Source of the DNA: an uncultured Chloroflexus sp.
Lineage (GTDB): Bacteria; Chloroflexota; Chloroflexia; Chloroflexales; Chloroflexaceae
Length of the DNA stretch: 64,000 nucleotides
NCBI RefSeq assembly: GCF_937129525.1
Contig: NZ_CAKZNK010000096.1
Coordinates: 1-64,000, forward strand
Direction of reading: 5' to 3'
Shown here one piece after another: positions 25,724-34,237 of this stretch; within the stretch, counting starts at the first letter, position 1, and every line of letters begins with the position of its first letter. The position numbers and the translations under genes were made by a program. The notes under the pieces are model-generated. The model had not been told where the DNA came from, did not search any database, and saw only the letters and a list, made by a program, of their open reading frames with translations.

Positions 25724-27645
25724 AGCGCGGGTGCTCCTTCGTTAGACTGACCATTGGATGACGGTAGTGGCGCATCTTCAAACAACTGTGAAGCGTAGAT
25801 TTCAGCGTAGATCGGGCTGTTTTCCAGCAGCTCATGGTGCGTGCCACTGGCAACCAGCCGACCTTTATCGAGCACGAGGATCAGATCGGCGTTGCGCACA
25901 GTGCTGATCCGTTGGGCAATGACAAAGCTCGTGCGTCCGCGCATCAGTCGGTCGAGCGCGCGCTGGATCAAGGCTTCGGTCGCGACATCAACATTGCTGG
26001 TGCTATCGTCAAGAATCAACAGGCGCGGATTCAGCAAGAGCGCGCGAGCGATGGCAATGCGCTGCTTTTGGCCGCCAGAGAGGGTCATGCCGCGCTCGCC
26101 GACGCGAGTGTTGTAACCGTCGGGAAAACTGACGATGAAATCATGCGCCGCTGCCGCTTTCGCTGCGGCAATCACCTCCTCATCACTGGCATCGGGACGA
26201 CCGAAAGCAATGTTTTCACGGATGGTGCCGCTAAACAGATTGGTCTCTTGCAGCACAATCCCGATCTGGCTGCGCAGACTATCAATCGTAACATCGCGCA
26301 CATCATAGCCATCGATCAAGACTGCCCCTTCGCTCACGTCGTAGAATCGTGGAATCAGGTTGATAATCGATGTTTTACCGCTGCCGGTCGCGCCGAGCAG
26401 GGCGACAGTTTGGCCTGGTTCGACCACGAAACTGACATCTTGCAAGACCGGGGCGCTGCTGTTGAAGTAGCGAAACGTGACATTACGAAACTCAACCCGG
26501 CCCTGCACCGGTGGCAAGACAATCGCATTTGGGCGTTCCACAATCTCGCTTTGGGCGTCGAGCACCTCAAAAATACGCGCTGCTGAAGCGCCGGCCTGAG
26601 CCAGCAACGCAATGATGAAACCAAGCTGGCCAAGTGGGAAGAAGACATAAACCAGATAAAGGCTAAACTTCTGGTACTCACCTAAAGCGAGGGTACCGTT
26701 GAGAATCTGCTGACCGCCGAAGTAGAGGATTGCGGCTTGACCGAGCTGGGCAATTAGAAAAATAAGCGGGAAGAGAAAGGCAAAGATTCGATTGACCTTG
26801 ATCTGCTGCGCCATTAATGCCGTTGCTGCCTGATCGAACCGTTGCTCTTCGTAAGGCTCGCGGGTAAATGCTTTGACCACCTTGATACCGGCGATATTCT
26901 CTTGCAAAATCGTGTTAAGACGGGCCAGCCGGGCCTGCACTTCGGCGAACAGAGGCTGGCTGATTCGGCCAAAGACAAAAAAGATGGCCAGCGCAATCGG
27001 CAGGAGTGGCACAATAACCAGTGTTAATTGCCAGTTGGTGAAGGCAAGCACGATGAGCGCACCGGTTAACAACAGCAGCGACTGAGCAGCCAGCACCAAA
27101 CCCTGAGCGACAAACGTGCGCACTCGCTCGACATCATCGGTTGCGCGCACCATTAACTGACCAGTCTGGTTGCGGTCGTAAAAGCTGAAAGACATGCGTT
27201 GAATTTTGCTGAAAATCGCATTGCGCAAATCAAACGCCAGTCCATGCGACGTGCGTTCGGCCATAAACGATTGCAAGAACGAGAAGACCCCACGCATGAC
27301 GGCAAAGACCAGGATCAGCAAGGCAGCATTGATCACAATACTTTCGGCATTGGCCGCGTCGCGCTGTAACTGATCAACCGTGAGACCGGCCTGAGCGGCA
27401 GCGGCAGCTTGAAATGCCGCCGGTACCTCGGTGAGGATGCGAGTTGCGATCACGCTGCGGGTCACTGCATCGATCATATTCTGCACGAGTTGTGGCACAG
27501 CCAGTTGGGTCAGGGTAGCAATCACCAGCGCGCCGTAGGCGATGGTTACAGTGCGGCGTTGTTTGCTGAGGTAGCGAATGGCGCGTATCAACGCGCCAGG
27601 AGTCGGTCGATTGACCGGTGATGAGGCGACACGATTGGCTTGCAT
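25720..27645 (-). CDS. Heterodimeric ABC exporter subunit with the degenerate nucleotide site
   Basis: 641 residues: six membrane spans (about 35-365, with a large outer loop near 75-110), then an ABC domain with Walker A GATGSGKTSI and signature LSGGQ. The catalytic glutamate is replaced by aspartate (LLILDDSTSNVD) and the switch histidine by glutamine (FVIAQRIST). This is the expected inactive-site partner of the downstream subunit, which supplies LSQGQ. The gene is 63 bases after marR and overlaps its partner by four bases, so the three form one operon under MarR control. Confidence 0.9.
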   Translation of the reverse strand: MQANRVASSPVNRPTPGALIRAIRYLSKQRRTVTIAYGALVIATLTQLAVPQLVQNMIDAVTRSVIATRILTEVPAAFQAAAAAQAGLTVDQLQRDAANAESIVINAALLILVFAVMRGVFSFLQSFMAERTSHGLAFDLRNAIFSKIQRMSFSFYDRNQTGQLMVRATDDVERVRTFVAQGLVLAAQSLLLLTGALIVLAFTNWQLTLVIVPLLPIALAIFFVFGRISQPLFAEVQARLARLNTILQENIAGIKVVKAFTREPYEEQRFDQAATALMAQQIKVNRIFAFLFPLIFLIAQLGQAAILYFGGQQILNGTLALGEYQKFSLYLVYVFFPLGQLGFIIALLAQAGASAARIFEVLDAQSEIVERPNAIVLPPVQGRVEFRNVTFRYFNSSAPVLQDVSFVVEPGQTVALLGATGSGKTSIINLIPRFYDVSEGAVLIDGYDVRDVTIDSLRSQIGIVLQETNLFSGTIRENIAFGRPDASDEEVIAAAKAAAAHDFIVSFPDGYNTRVGERGMTLSGGQKQRIAIARALLLNPRLLILDDSTSNVDVATEALIQRALDRLMRGRTSFVIAQRISTVRNADLILVLDKGRLVASGTHHELLENSPIYAEIYASQLFEDAPLPSSNGQSNEGAPAL

Positions 27646-27708
27646 GGCAACGTTCCAGTTATCAAGATGCCAGAGTTACGCTTCCAGGGGCGCGGTTTTC
27701 CCGGTTTG

Positions 27709-28140
27709 TCAGGCGCGAATAGCTCGCTCCAAAAGATCGAGAAACATCTGTTGCTCAGCGTGCGGCAAGCCGGCCAGCAACCGTCCGATACGGTTAACCC
27801 GCTCGGTCTCCAGATCGCGATGCAGTTGCCTGCCAGCTTCAGTTAACGAGAGCAACATAATCCGACTGTCAGCCGGATGTGGACGACGGGCAACCAGGCC
27901 ATTCTGTACTAATCGACGAGTGAGCGCAGTCAATGATGGTGGCGTGATTCCGAGTGCATCGGCCAGCTCACGCATCGATTGCTCGTGATCGGGCGCCAGC
28001 AGACTGAGCAGGCGCAGGTGCGACATCGACAAACCCCACTCATTGAGTTTCTGCATGAGCGGGCTGCGCGGCTGGTTGGCTCGCATCCAGTCGATCAAGC
28101 GCAAGAGGCGGTGAGCATTGACCAGAGTGACCGCATCCAT
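27709..28140 (-). CDS. MarR-family transcriptional regulator
   Basis: 143 residues. The winged helix-turn-helix covers about 55-105 (SMRELADALGITPPSLTALT as helices 3 and 4, HPADSRIMLLSLTEAGRQ as wing and following strand). It heads an operon with two ABC exporter subunits, the standard arrangement for a drug-responsive repressor. A perfect TTAGTT-n5-AACTAA palindrome sits over its predicted start site (28189-28205), suggesting autorepression of the whole operon. The ligand cannot be inferred. Confidence 0.92.
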   Translation of the reverse strand: MDAVTLVNAHRLLRLIDWMRANQPRSPLMQKLNEWGLSMSHLRLLSLLAPDHEQSMRELADALGITPPSLTALTRRLVQNGLVARRPHPADSRIMLLSLTEAGRQLHRDLETERVNRIGRLLAGLPHAEQQMFLDLLERAIRA

Positions 28141-28173
28141 AACACATCGTTGCTTTCGTTGCGAGCGTACCGG

Positions 28174-28218
28174 GTTTGTCTCAAAACATTAGTTAGACAA
28201 ACTAAGAGTATCGTACCG
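28174..28218 (-). promoter_or_regulatory. Promoter and MarR-type operator of the exporter operon
   Basis: Minus strand CGGTACGAT (28210-28218) is a plausible -10. Next to it TTAGTT-agaca-AACTAA (28189-28205) is a perfect 17-bp palindrome spanning the start point, and a larger inverted repeat GTTTGTCT (28174-28181) / AGACAAAC (28195-28202) shares its right arm. The size and symmetry match typical MarR operators. Confidence 0.6.
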
Positions 28219-28359
28219 CGATATTATTTGATTTGTCAAATGAGAATTGAGCAAGAGGCGGGATGGTTGCATCCTGAGAGAGCACGGCGTGACACACGCA
28301 GGTATGTTAGAGCGAGATGGTCAGTCCAGGCGAGTGTGATGGCGCGATACCTTGCCATC

Positions 28360-28393
28360 AACACTAATAGAGCCGCGTGGTATTGCGGCTCTA
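28360..28393 (-). terminator. Terminator after the S9 peptidase
   Basis: TAGAGCCGC (28368-28376) pairs with GCGGCTCTA (28385-28393), 8-base loop; on the minus strand it is followed by TTAGTGTTG. It lies 20 bases after the peptidase stop. Confidence 0.6.
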
Positions 28394-28412
28394 CCGATGC
28401 GATCGTTGGTTG

Positions 28413-30449
28413 TCAACCCTTGCAATAGCGGTCAAACCATTCGAGCGTTCGCCGCATATGGTCAGCGCGGTGGCGAGGTTCGCCGCTGCGCGTCAGTTCA
28501 TGCCCTTCGCGAGGGTAGCGCACCAGCTCAACCACTTTTTTCTGGCGACGGAGGATGGCGAAGAGCTGTTCGGCTTCGCTAATCGGTACTCGATAATCAA
28601 GCTCGCTATGCAAGAGCAGTAATGGCGTTTTGATCTTATGGGCGTGGGCCAGCGGTGAATGGTCCCACAATTCCTCGTACAATTCCCATGGAAATCCGCC
28701 GAACTCAATCTCAATCAATTCGTGGGCATCACTGGTACTATGCTGGGTGAGCAGGTTATAGACGCCGCGGGCAGCAACGGCGCAGGCAAAACGATCGTCG
28801 TGCCCGATCAACCATGCCGTCATATAACCGCCATACGAGCCACCGGTGACAGCGATGCAATTGGGATCGATGTAGCCGCGAGCCACGAGCGTATCAATCC
28901 CGGCCAGAATATCGGGGGCATCGGCTTCGCCCCAATTGCCGCGGATAGCGTCGCGCCAGAGTTCGCCGTAACCCTCGCTCCCGCGCGGATTACAAAAGAA
29001 GACTACATAGCCACGAGCTGCCGCTACCTGCCATTCGTGCCACATTGAGCGGAACCCCGGCCCCCACATGATATGTGGCCCGCCGTGAATGTAGACTGCA
29101 AGGGGGTAGCGATTTGTCGGGTCGAAATCAGGCGGATGCAACGTCCAGCCTTGCACTTCACTGCCATCAGGGGCAAGGTAAACCAGCTCTTCAATCGGCA
29201 CAATGATCCGCTGCTTGAGCAACCGCTCATTAATTGCCGTCAGTTGACGCTCTTGACCATCAGCGCTGCGGTAGAAGAGATCGCACGGATTGGTGGCGCT
29301 GCCGGCAACAAAAGCAACGCTACCGTCACGGCCAACATCAAATTCGCTCACAATACGCGGTCCCCCGACCAGAATGGCGCCATTGCGGTAGGTTGGCGTG
29401 CCTGGCAACCCAATCTGGTAGATATGGGCATCTCCACGCCAGCCGGCGCTAAAGAACACCCCTTGCCCATCAGGTTGCCAGTGGAATTGTTCAACATTCA
29501 GATCGGTATGCGCAGTGAGATCGTGAGGCTCGCCGCCGATCGCCGGGATAATTGCAATCCGACGGCCTTCGCCGAGTAGGCGGGTTTCGTTAAGTCGTAA
29601 AAAGGCAATTTGACTACCGTCGGGCGAAGGTTGTGGGTCGAAGTATGAAAAACCGGGATTGGTCAGAGCCTGAGGCAGCGATCCATCGAGTGGAATGCGC
29701 ATGACATCATAATAGGCAAAGAGCGAGTCGGCTTCGGGATCACGGGTAGCGGTGCTCAGCAAAGCATCGCCGGCAGGCATCCAGACCGGTGCGCTGTAGT
29801 GCAGATCGCCCGATGTGAGGCGACGCGGCTTTGCCGGTGTCTCATCGTCTGTAATCTCGACCACATACACGTGGCGTCGCCGATCATCGAAGTAGCTGGT
29901 GCCGCTACGGTACGGCAATCTGGTCACGACGCGAGGATCAAAGCGCATCTCTTCTTCGTGCTGGCGTTGCTCACGGGCGCGGCGCGCTTCCCAGGCATCG
30001 GCTGGCGGTGGCGGCAGTTCGCCAGCGTCTTCACGCGCCTGTTCTGCCAGGTTTACCGGTGACAGAAATGCTATCTGCCGCCCATCCGGACTCCAGGCCG
30101 GATCGCTGGCGCCATTCGCCATCGTGGTAAGCTGGCGCGCTTCGCCACCATCAACCGGAATGAGATAAATCTGCCCGCGCTCATCATCGCGACTCGACAC
30201 AAAAGCCAGCCATTTGCCATCAGGACTCCAACGTGGTTGACGGTCATTCTTGCCGCGAGTAAACCGTCGCACCGAACCGCCATCGACCGGTACGAGGGCA
30301 ATCTGGCGGCGATAGCCGTTGCTCAGGCGATCCACGGTCACCCACACGACTGCTACTGTTCGTCCATCAGGGCTAAGGCGGGGATCTTCCAGCCAGCCCA
30401 ATTCATAAAGATCATCAATCGTGAAGCGATCGGGGGTTGAGTTTGTCAT
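28413..30449 (-). CDS. S9-family prolyl oligopeptidase/acylaminoacyl-peptidase
   Basis: 678 residues. Residues about 10-410 form a WD40-like/TolB-like beta-propeller with repeated 'SPDG' blades (PRLSPDGRTVAVVW, PRWSPDGKWLAFVS, PAWSPDGRQIAFLS). The C-terminal alpha/beta hydrolase has GGSYGGYMTAWL with the nucleophilic serine, SELDYRVPISEAEQL with the aspartate and YPREGHELTRSG with the histidine. No signal peptide is visible, so it is probably cytoplasmic and acts on short peptides or acylated peptides. It is divergent from the double-HTH gene; a TGTTACAAT element at 30491-30499 is its likely -10. Confidence 0.92.
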   Translation of the reverse strand: MTNSTPDRFTIDDLYELGWLEDPRLSPDGRTVAVVWVTVDRLSNGYRRQIALVPVDGGSVRRFTRGKNDRQPRWSPDGKWLAFVSSRDDERGQIYLIPVDGGEARQLTTMANGASDPAWSPDGRQIAFLSPVNLAEQAREDAGELPPPPADAWEARRAREQRQHEEEMRFDPRVVTRLPYRSGTSYFDDRRRHVYVVEITDDETPAKPRRLTSGDLHYSAPVWMPAGDALLSTATRDPEADSLFAYYDVMRIPLDGSLPQALTNPGFSYFDPQPSPDGSQIAFLRLNETRLLGEGRRIAIIPAIGGEPHDLTAHTDLNVEQFHWQPDGQGVFFSAGWRGDAHIYQIGLPGTPTYRNGAILVGGPRIVSEFDVGRDGSVAFVAGSATNPCDLFYRSADGQERQLTAINERLLKQRIIVPIEELVYLAPDGSEVQGWTLHPPDFDPTNRYPLAVYIHGGPHIMWGPGFRSMWHEWQVAAARGYVVFFCNPRGSEGYGELWRDAIRGNWGEADAPDILAGIDTLVARGYIDPNCIAVTGGSYGGYMTAWLIGHDDRFACAVAARGVYNLLTQHSTSDAHELIEIEFGGFPWELYEELWDHSPLAHAHKIKTPLLLLHSELDYRVPISEAEQLFAILRRQKKVVELVRYPREGHELTRSGEPRHRADHMRRTLEWFDRYCKG

Positions 30450-30490
30450 GGGCAGTCCTACGATTATAAAACCGATGTTGATTAGTTGCT

Positions 30491-30499
30491 ATTGTAACA
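30491..30499 (-). promoter_or_regulatory. -10 element of the S9 peptidase gene
   Basis: Minus strand TGTTACAAT, about 42 bases before the ATG at 30449. Confidence 0.5.
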
Positions 30500-30561
30500 T
30501 ACTTCCCGGTCGATGTTGCTTGAGGTTTTTGCAAGATAAAGTAAGAGTGTACCGATAAACC

Positions 30562-30590
30562 TTGACACTTTAGGTATATTCCATTATAAT
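30562..30590 (+). promoter_or_regulatory. Perfect-consensus sigma-70 promoter for the double-HTH regulator
   Basis: TTGACA (30562-30567), a 17-base spacer, and TATAAT (30585-30590), with no deviation from consensus. It is the only fully consensus promoter noticed in the window. The leader to the GTG start at 30672 is about 75 bases and AT-rich. Confidence 0.75.
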
Positions 30591-30671
30591 CCAACATTAG
30601 CAAGGATAATTTTCACTATTTCTTGTGTAATCATTGGATCAGAACTTCTGACAAAGAAAGGATTGTCTCTG

Positions 30672-31394
30672 GTGAGCCCGTCTGAATCAAAACTGCCACT
30701 TTCTGTGCTTCTCTTCCACGCGGCGATGCAACAGCATATGTCATTAGCCGATTTCACAGACACGTTAGGGCTTAGTGTCGCCACGCTTCGCTCGTATCTG
30801 TTTGATGCCGGATCGTGCTCGCGTATGCGCTCCAAAACTGTTGAGCAAATAGCAAAAGTATTAAATCTCTCGGAAGAGGAAGTGCGCGAACGAGCTGAAT
30901 TATTGCCTTATGCAACTGAGCCGTTCGGTGAGTGGCTGAAGAACCAGATGCAGGGTCGCTTCACGCGCGCCAGTTTGTGTGCGGCAACCAAGATCAGCGA
31001 TAGCGCGATGAAGAATTATCTGAATGGCCAAACCACACCCGATCCTGAAAATGCGATGAAACTGGCCGAGGCACTGAACGCCGATACGCTCGCCGTCGCT
31101 CACATGATCGTTGCCTCTGAGTTGCAGCAACGTGGCACTACGTTGCCACAAGTGCCGCAGCGCGAAGCGCCTGTCGCTGCCAAATTGGCGCCTGCTCCAG
31201 CCGCTGCCCCGGCGCTTGAGACGACTGTCGAAGCGACGCCGGCGCCGATGCCTGCGCTGAATGCAGCTCACGATGAAGCGGTGATTACGGCCTATACTGA
31301 ACAGCGGTTGCTCAATCTGTGGCGACGGCTGCATCCGCAGGGGCGGCGCGCGACGTTGACCTACATCGCTTCGCTGCTCGCCGAGGAGTTGTAG
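30672..31394 (+). CDS. Protein with two helix-turn-helix (XRE/Cro-like) domains
   Basis: 240 residues from the GTG at 30672, which has AAAGGA at a good distance; a TTG three codons upstream is too close to it. The first HTH lies at about 15-75 (MSLADFTDTLGLSVATLRSY then SKTVEQIAKVLNLSEEEV), the second at about 85-150 (FTRASLCAATKISDSAMKNY then TPDPENAMKLAEALN). An Ala/Pro-rich linker leads to a helical tail (LLNLWRRLHPQGRRATLTYI). No enzymatic domain was seen. It is probably a transcription factor; the tandem HTH could bind a long or bipartite site. Targets are unknown. Confidence 0.75.
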   Translation: MSPSESKLPLSVLLFHAAMQQHMSLADFTDTLGLSVATLRSYLFDAGSCSRMRSKTVEQIAKVLNLSEEEVRERAELLPYATEPFGEWLKNQMQGRFTRASLCAATKISDSAMKNYLNGQTTPDPENAMKLAEALNADTLAVAHMIVASELQQRGTTLPQVPQREAPVAAKLAPAPAAAPALETTVEATPAPMPALNAAHDEAVITAYTEQRLLNLWRRLHPQGRRATLTYIASLLAEEL

Positions 31395-31422
31395 ACAGTC
31401 GCGCAATAGTCTGTGTGGTGGT

Positions 31423-31443
31423 GGGCGGGTGACTAACCCGCCC
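31423..31443 (+). terminator. Hairpin after the double-HTH gene
   Basis: GGGCGGGT-gacta-ACCCGCCC, a perfect 8-bp stem, followed only by TTACTGT, so a weak intrinsic terminator. Confidence 0.5.
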
Positions 31444-31486
31444 TTACTGTCTCGTTGCGAGCTGTTGGATTTGAAACTTGAAAGGT

Positions 31487-32608
31487 ATGTCGCCACTTCG
31501 CATCGGCTTCGATGCTCGTTACGCCACCGATCACTTTCCTGGAATTGGTCGCTATATCACCTCGCTCTTGCCGGCGCTGAGCGATCTTTGCCGCTCGCAT
31601 CGTCTGTTCGTCCTGGTCAATGCCGGCCAATCGCTCCCGTCTCTCGCCAATGATGCAGTCGAATATGTTCCGGTGCGCAGTGGTCCCTTCGCCCTTGGTC
31701 AACAGTTTGAAGTTCCATTATTGGCTCGACGCTGGCGTCTTGATCTGCTCCATTCGCCTTATATTGTTAAACCGTACCTTTTGCCTTGTCACTCGGTGGT
31801 AACTATTTATGATGTCTTGCCATTGCGGTATCCGCAAACGCTCAGTCCACGCGGACGGCGATTCTATCGATGGTCTTTACGCCTTGCAGTTCAGAGTGCG
31901 CAGCGCCTGATCACCATTTCTACCGTCTCGCGTGATGATCTTGCCTTCCATCTGCGTATTCCCCGTGAACACATTGCCGTGACACCGCTGGCCGCAGCGC
32001 CGACATTTGCCCCTCAGCCGATTGACGAGATTACCGATGTGCGATTGCGGTACGGTTTGCCGCGACGTTACGTATTGTACGTTGGTTCAAATAAGCCGCA
32101 CAAAAATATCGATCGCCTGATTCGGGCCTGGGAACGAGTCATTCCCGCTTTACCAGCGCGCTATGCTGATACGATGCTGGTTATCGCCGGTAAGTTTGAT
32201 CCGCAGTATCCGCTGCCGGCAGCGATTGCAGCCGAGCGAGGGTTGAGCGCGCGGGTAAAGGTGTTATCCAATGTGGCCGACGCTGATTTACCGGCGCTCT
32301 ACAGTGGCGCATTGCTGTTCGTCTTCCCCTCTTCGTATGAAGGGTTTGGCCTGCCGCCACTCGAGGCCATGGCTTGTGGCACACCGGTGGTTTGCGCCTA
32401 TGCCGGTAGTCTGCCGGAAGTAGTGGATGAAGCGGCATTGACGGTTGATCCGCACAGTATGCATGAGATCGCCGAAGGTATCTTGCGCGTGTTGCGTTCG
32501 CCCGATCTGTACGAGCTGTTGTCCCGCCGAGGTCTGCGTCAGGCTGCGCGCTTTTCGTGGCAGGCTACTGCGCAGGCGACTCTGGCTGTATACGAACAGA
32601 TCAGGTAG
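31487..32608 (+). CDS. GT4-family glycosyltransferase
   Basis: 373 residues from the ATG at 31487 (GAAAGG upstream). The C-terminal donor domain carries the EX7E pattern in SSYEGFGLPPLEAMACGTPV, and VLYVGSNKPHKNIDRLIRAW is the nucleotide-sugar region typical of GT-B GT4 enzymes. The N-terminus (LRIGFDARYATDHFPGIGRY) matches mannosyltransferase-like members. Acts in the cytoplasm on nucleotide-sugar donors, for lipid or polysaccharide glycosylation. Acceptor and sugar cannot be told. No other polysaccharide genes adjoin it. Confidence 0.9.
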   Translation: MSPLRIGFDARYATDHFPGIGRYITSLLPALSDLCRSHRLFVLVNAGQSLPSLANDAVEYVPVRSGPFALGQQFEVPLLARRWRLDLLHSPYIVKPYLLPCHSVVTIYDVLPLRYPQTLSPRGRRFYRWSLRLAVQSAQRLITISTVSRDDLAFHLRIPREHIAVTPLAAAPTFAPQPIDEITDVRLRYGLPRRYVLYVGSNKPHKNIDRLIRAWERVIPALPARYADTMLVIAGKFDPQYPLPAAIAAERGLSARVKVLSNVADADLPALYSGALLFVFPSSYEGFGLPPLEAMACGTPVVCAYAGSLPEVVDEAALTVDPHSMHEIAEGILRVLRSPDLYELLSRRGLRQAARFSWQATAQATLAVYEQIR

Positions 32609-32722
32609 CGCGTTGGCGCGCATCCGTAAGCGCGGCGCAAGTCTGGAATGGGGGCAGATGAACTTCGCTGGCGGATTTCAGCCTCTATCTCGCCATCGTA
32701 GTCGCGGCTCCGTTAGCTCCTG

Positions 32723-33286
32723 CTATCGTTCAGGTTGACTGAGCAAGGTGGCACTCACCCATCCCTCCGTGCCGACGCTGACTCGTTGCGGCACGCAGTT
32801 GCCACTGATTTCGATCACGCGCAACCTGTACCAGCGGTTATTGCCATCGATGGCACGCTCGGCGAGCAACTCTACCCGGTCGCCAACACACACCTGACCG
32901 ATCACTGTTTCCTGGGCTATCCGTGGTTCGCTGCGAATGTTTCCACCCTGTATCACCTGCGCGCGTCCAATGATCGGTTCCGGAGTGTTGGTTGGCGGAG
33001 GTGGAGTGGCAGTAAGGGTAGGAGTGGCGGTTGCAGTGGGGATTGCGCTCTGGGTTGCCGCTTGCTGAGCAGTCGCGCGCGCTTCACGAGTTTGTATCGC
33101 AATCTGTGTCTGGTTGGCAACCACCCGACTCACTTCAATCTGCTCGATCAAAAAGGGGGTGAGGCCAATTAATCCCAACACCAGCACGCCGCCGATCACG
33201 GCGATCGTCAACACAGCGAGCGGTCCACGACGGCGTCGGCGCGCAAATAGCCGATCCCAATCACGTGGATCATGTTTACGTTGCAC
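32723..33286 (-). CDS. Membrane-anchored SH3b-domain protein
   Basis: 187 residues. A basic N-terminus (DRLFARRRRRG) precedes one membrane span at about 22-46. A helical stretch (about 50-80) is followed by a Thr/Pro-rich linker (TATATPTLTATPPPPTNTPE) and an SH3b-like domain (GGNIRSEPRIAQETVIGQVC...WVSATLL). Bacterial SH3 domains often bind peptidoglycan or peptides on the outside of the cell. It lies 12 bases downstream of the GNAT gene on the same strand and is probably co-transcribed. Confidence 0.8.
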   Translation of the reverse strand: MQRKHDPRDWDRLFARRRRRGPLAVLTIAVIGGVLVLGLIGLTPFLIEQIEVSRVVANQTQIAIQTREARATAQQAATQSAIPTATATPTLTATPPPPTNTPEPIIGRAQVIQGGNIRSEPRIAQETVIGQVCVGDRVELLAERAIDGNNRWYRLRVIEISGNCVPQRVSVGTEGWVSATLLSQPER

Positions 33287-33298
33287 AGTTCTCCCTCT

Positions 33299-34201
33299 CT
33301 ACAACCAGCGGCATAACACCGGCTGACGCTCGCCGGTTGGCGTAAAGCCAAACCAGCGGTAAAGCCGCTGGGCATGGTGGTTATATGCCTGGGTGTTGAG
33401 AGTGAGCAACCCGGCGCCAATTTCAGCCGCATAGGTGACGAATTCGGCTAACAGGCGCGCGCCAATGCCGCGACCGCGATGTTCAGGATCAACGGCAATA
33501 CGCACCAGATGCGCCAGCCGACCGCCAAAATGGCTGGTGGCGTAACTGTATCCTACAATCCGTCCGTCGAGTTCGGCAGTCACAAAAAATGAACCATCAA
33601 CAATTGCCGGCGCTAATACCGTTTCGTCTTTTACCCATTGCGGCTCGAAGCAGCGCGCGTCGAGTTGCAACACTTCGGCTAAATCAACGGAATGGGCAGG
33701 GCGAACTTGCACATCAGGGTTACCGTCGGCTGGAATTTCCCACCCGCGTTTTTCATAGACAATCACATCGGTGTGGTGATAGTAGCCGGTCCCTTCGAGT
33801 AATGGGCGAAACCACTGATCAGACTGATCGTCGCCAGCGTAGTAGAGTTGGGTAATTGCCTGACTACGGGCCAGTTCTTCCAGCGCTGGCGCGATCTGGT
33901 TAAATGCTAGCTGGATCTGAATCCGATCACTGCAAGCGAAGGCACGCAGCCAGGCAACGCGCGTGATTGGACGACTGAGCGCGGCTACCGCAACCAGATC
34001 GCGCCGATGTTCGAGCACTACTGCTCGCCCTGCTTCCACCGCAGTGTACAGTTCATTGCCGCTCATCGCCACGAATCGTCGTCCGGCAGCGCGCAAAAGG
34101 TGACTGACAGCAGTGACATCAGCCGCCTGACTTGCGCGAACCACCGTTTCTTCTGGGTCAATAAGTTTGCGAAATGGCCACATACCTGTGCTACCATACA
34201 T
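33299..34201 (-). CDS. GNAT-family acetyltransferase (two GNAT-like halves)
   Basis: 300 residues. The C-terminal half has a clear acetyl-CoA site (VRIAVDPEHRGRGIGARLLA) and the LNTQAYNHHAQRLYRWFGF end typical of GNAT enzymes. The N-terminal half (about 20-150, VRASQAADVTAVSHLL) looks like a second, degenerate GNAT domain. Substrate unknown. The ATG at 34201 gives a leader of about 11 bases from the TGGTACAAT promoter; an ATG six codons in (34183) is the alternative start. Divergent from the phosphatase gene. Confidence 0.8.
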   Translation of the reverse strand: MYGSTGMWPFRKLIDPEETVVRASQAADVTAVSHLLRAAGRRFVAMSGNELYTAVEAGRAVVLEHRRDLVAVAALSRPITRVAWLRAFACSDRIQIQLAFNQIAPALEELARSQAITQLYYAGDDQSDQWFRPLLEGTGYYHHTDVIVYEKRGWEIPADGNPDVQVRPAHSVDLAEVLQLDARCFEPQWVKDETVLAPAIVDGSFFVTAELDGRIVGYSYATSHFGGRLAHLVRIAVDPEHRGRGIGARLLAEFVTYAAEIGAGLLTLNTQAYNHHAQRLYRWFGFTPTGERQPVLCRWL

Positions 34202-34218
34202 TTAGAGTCTGAAGCTGT

Positions 34219-34227
34219 ATTGTACCA
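34219..34227 (-). promoter_or_regulatory. Extended -10 promoter of the GNAT-SH3b operon
   Basis: Minus strand TGGTACAAT, in the 36-base gap between two divergent genes. Confidence 0.55.
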
Positions 34228-34237
34228 GAGAAGGGTT

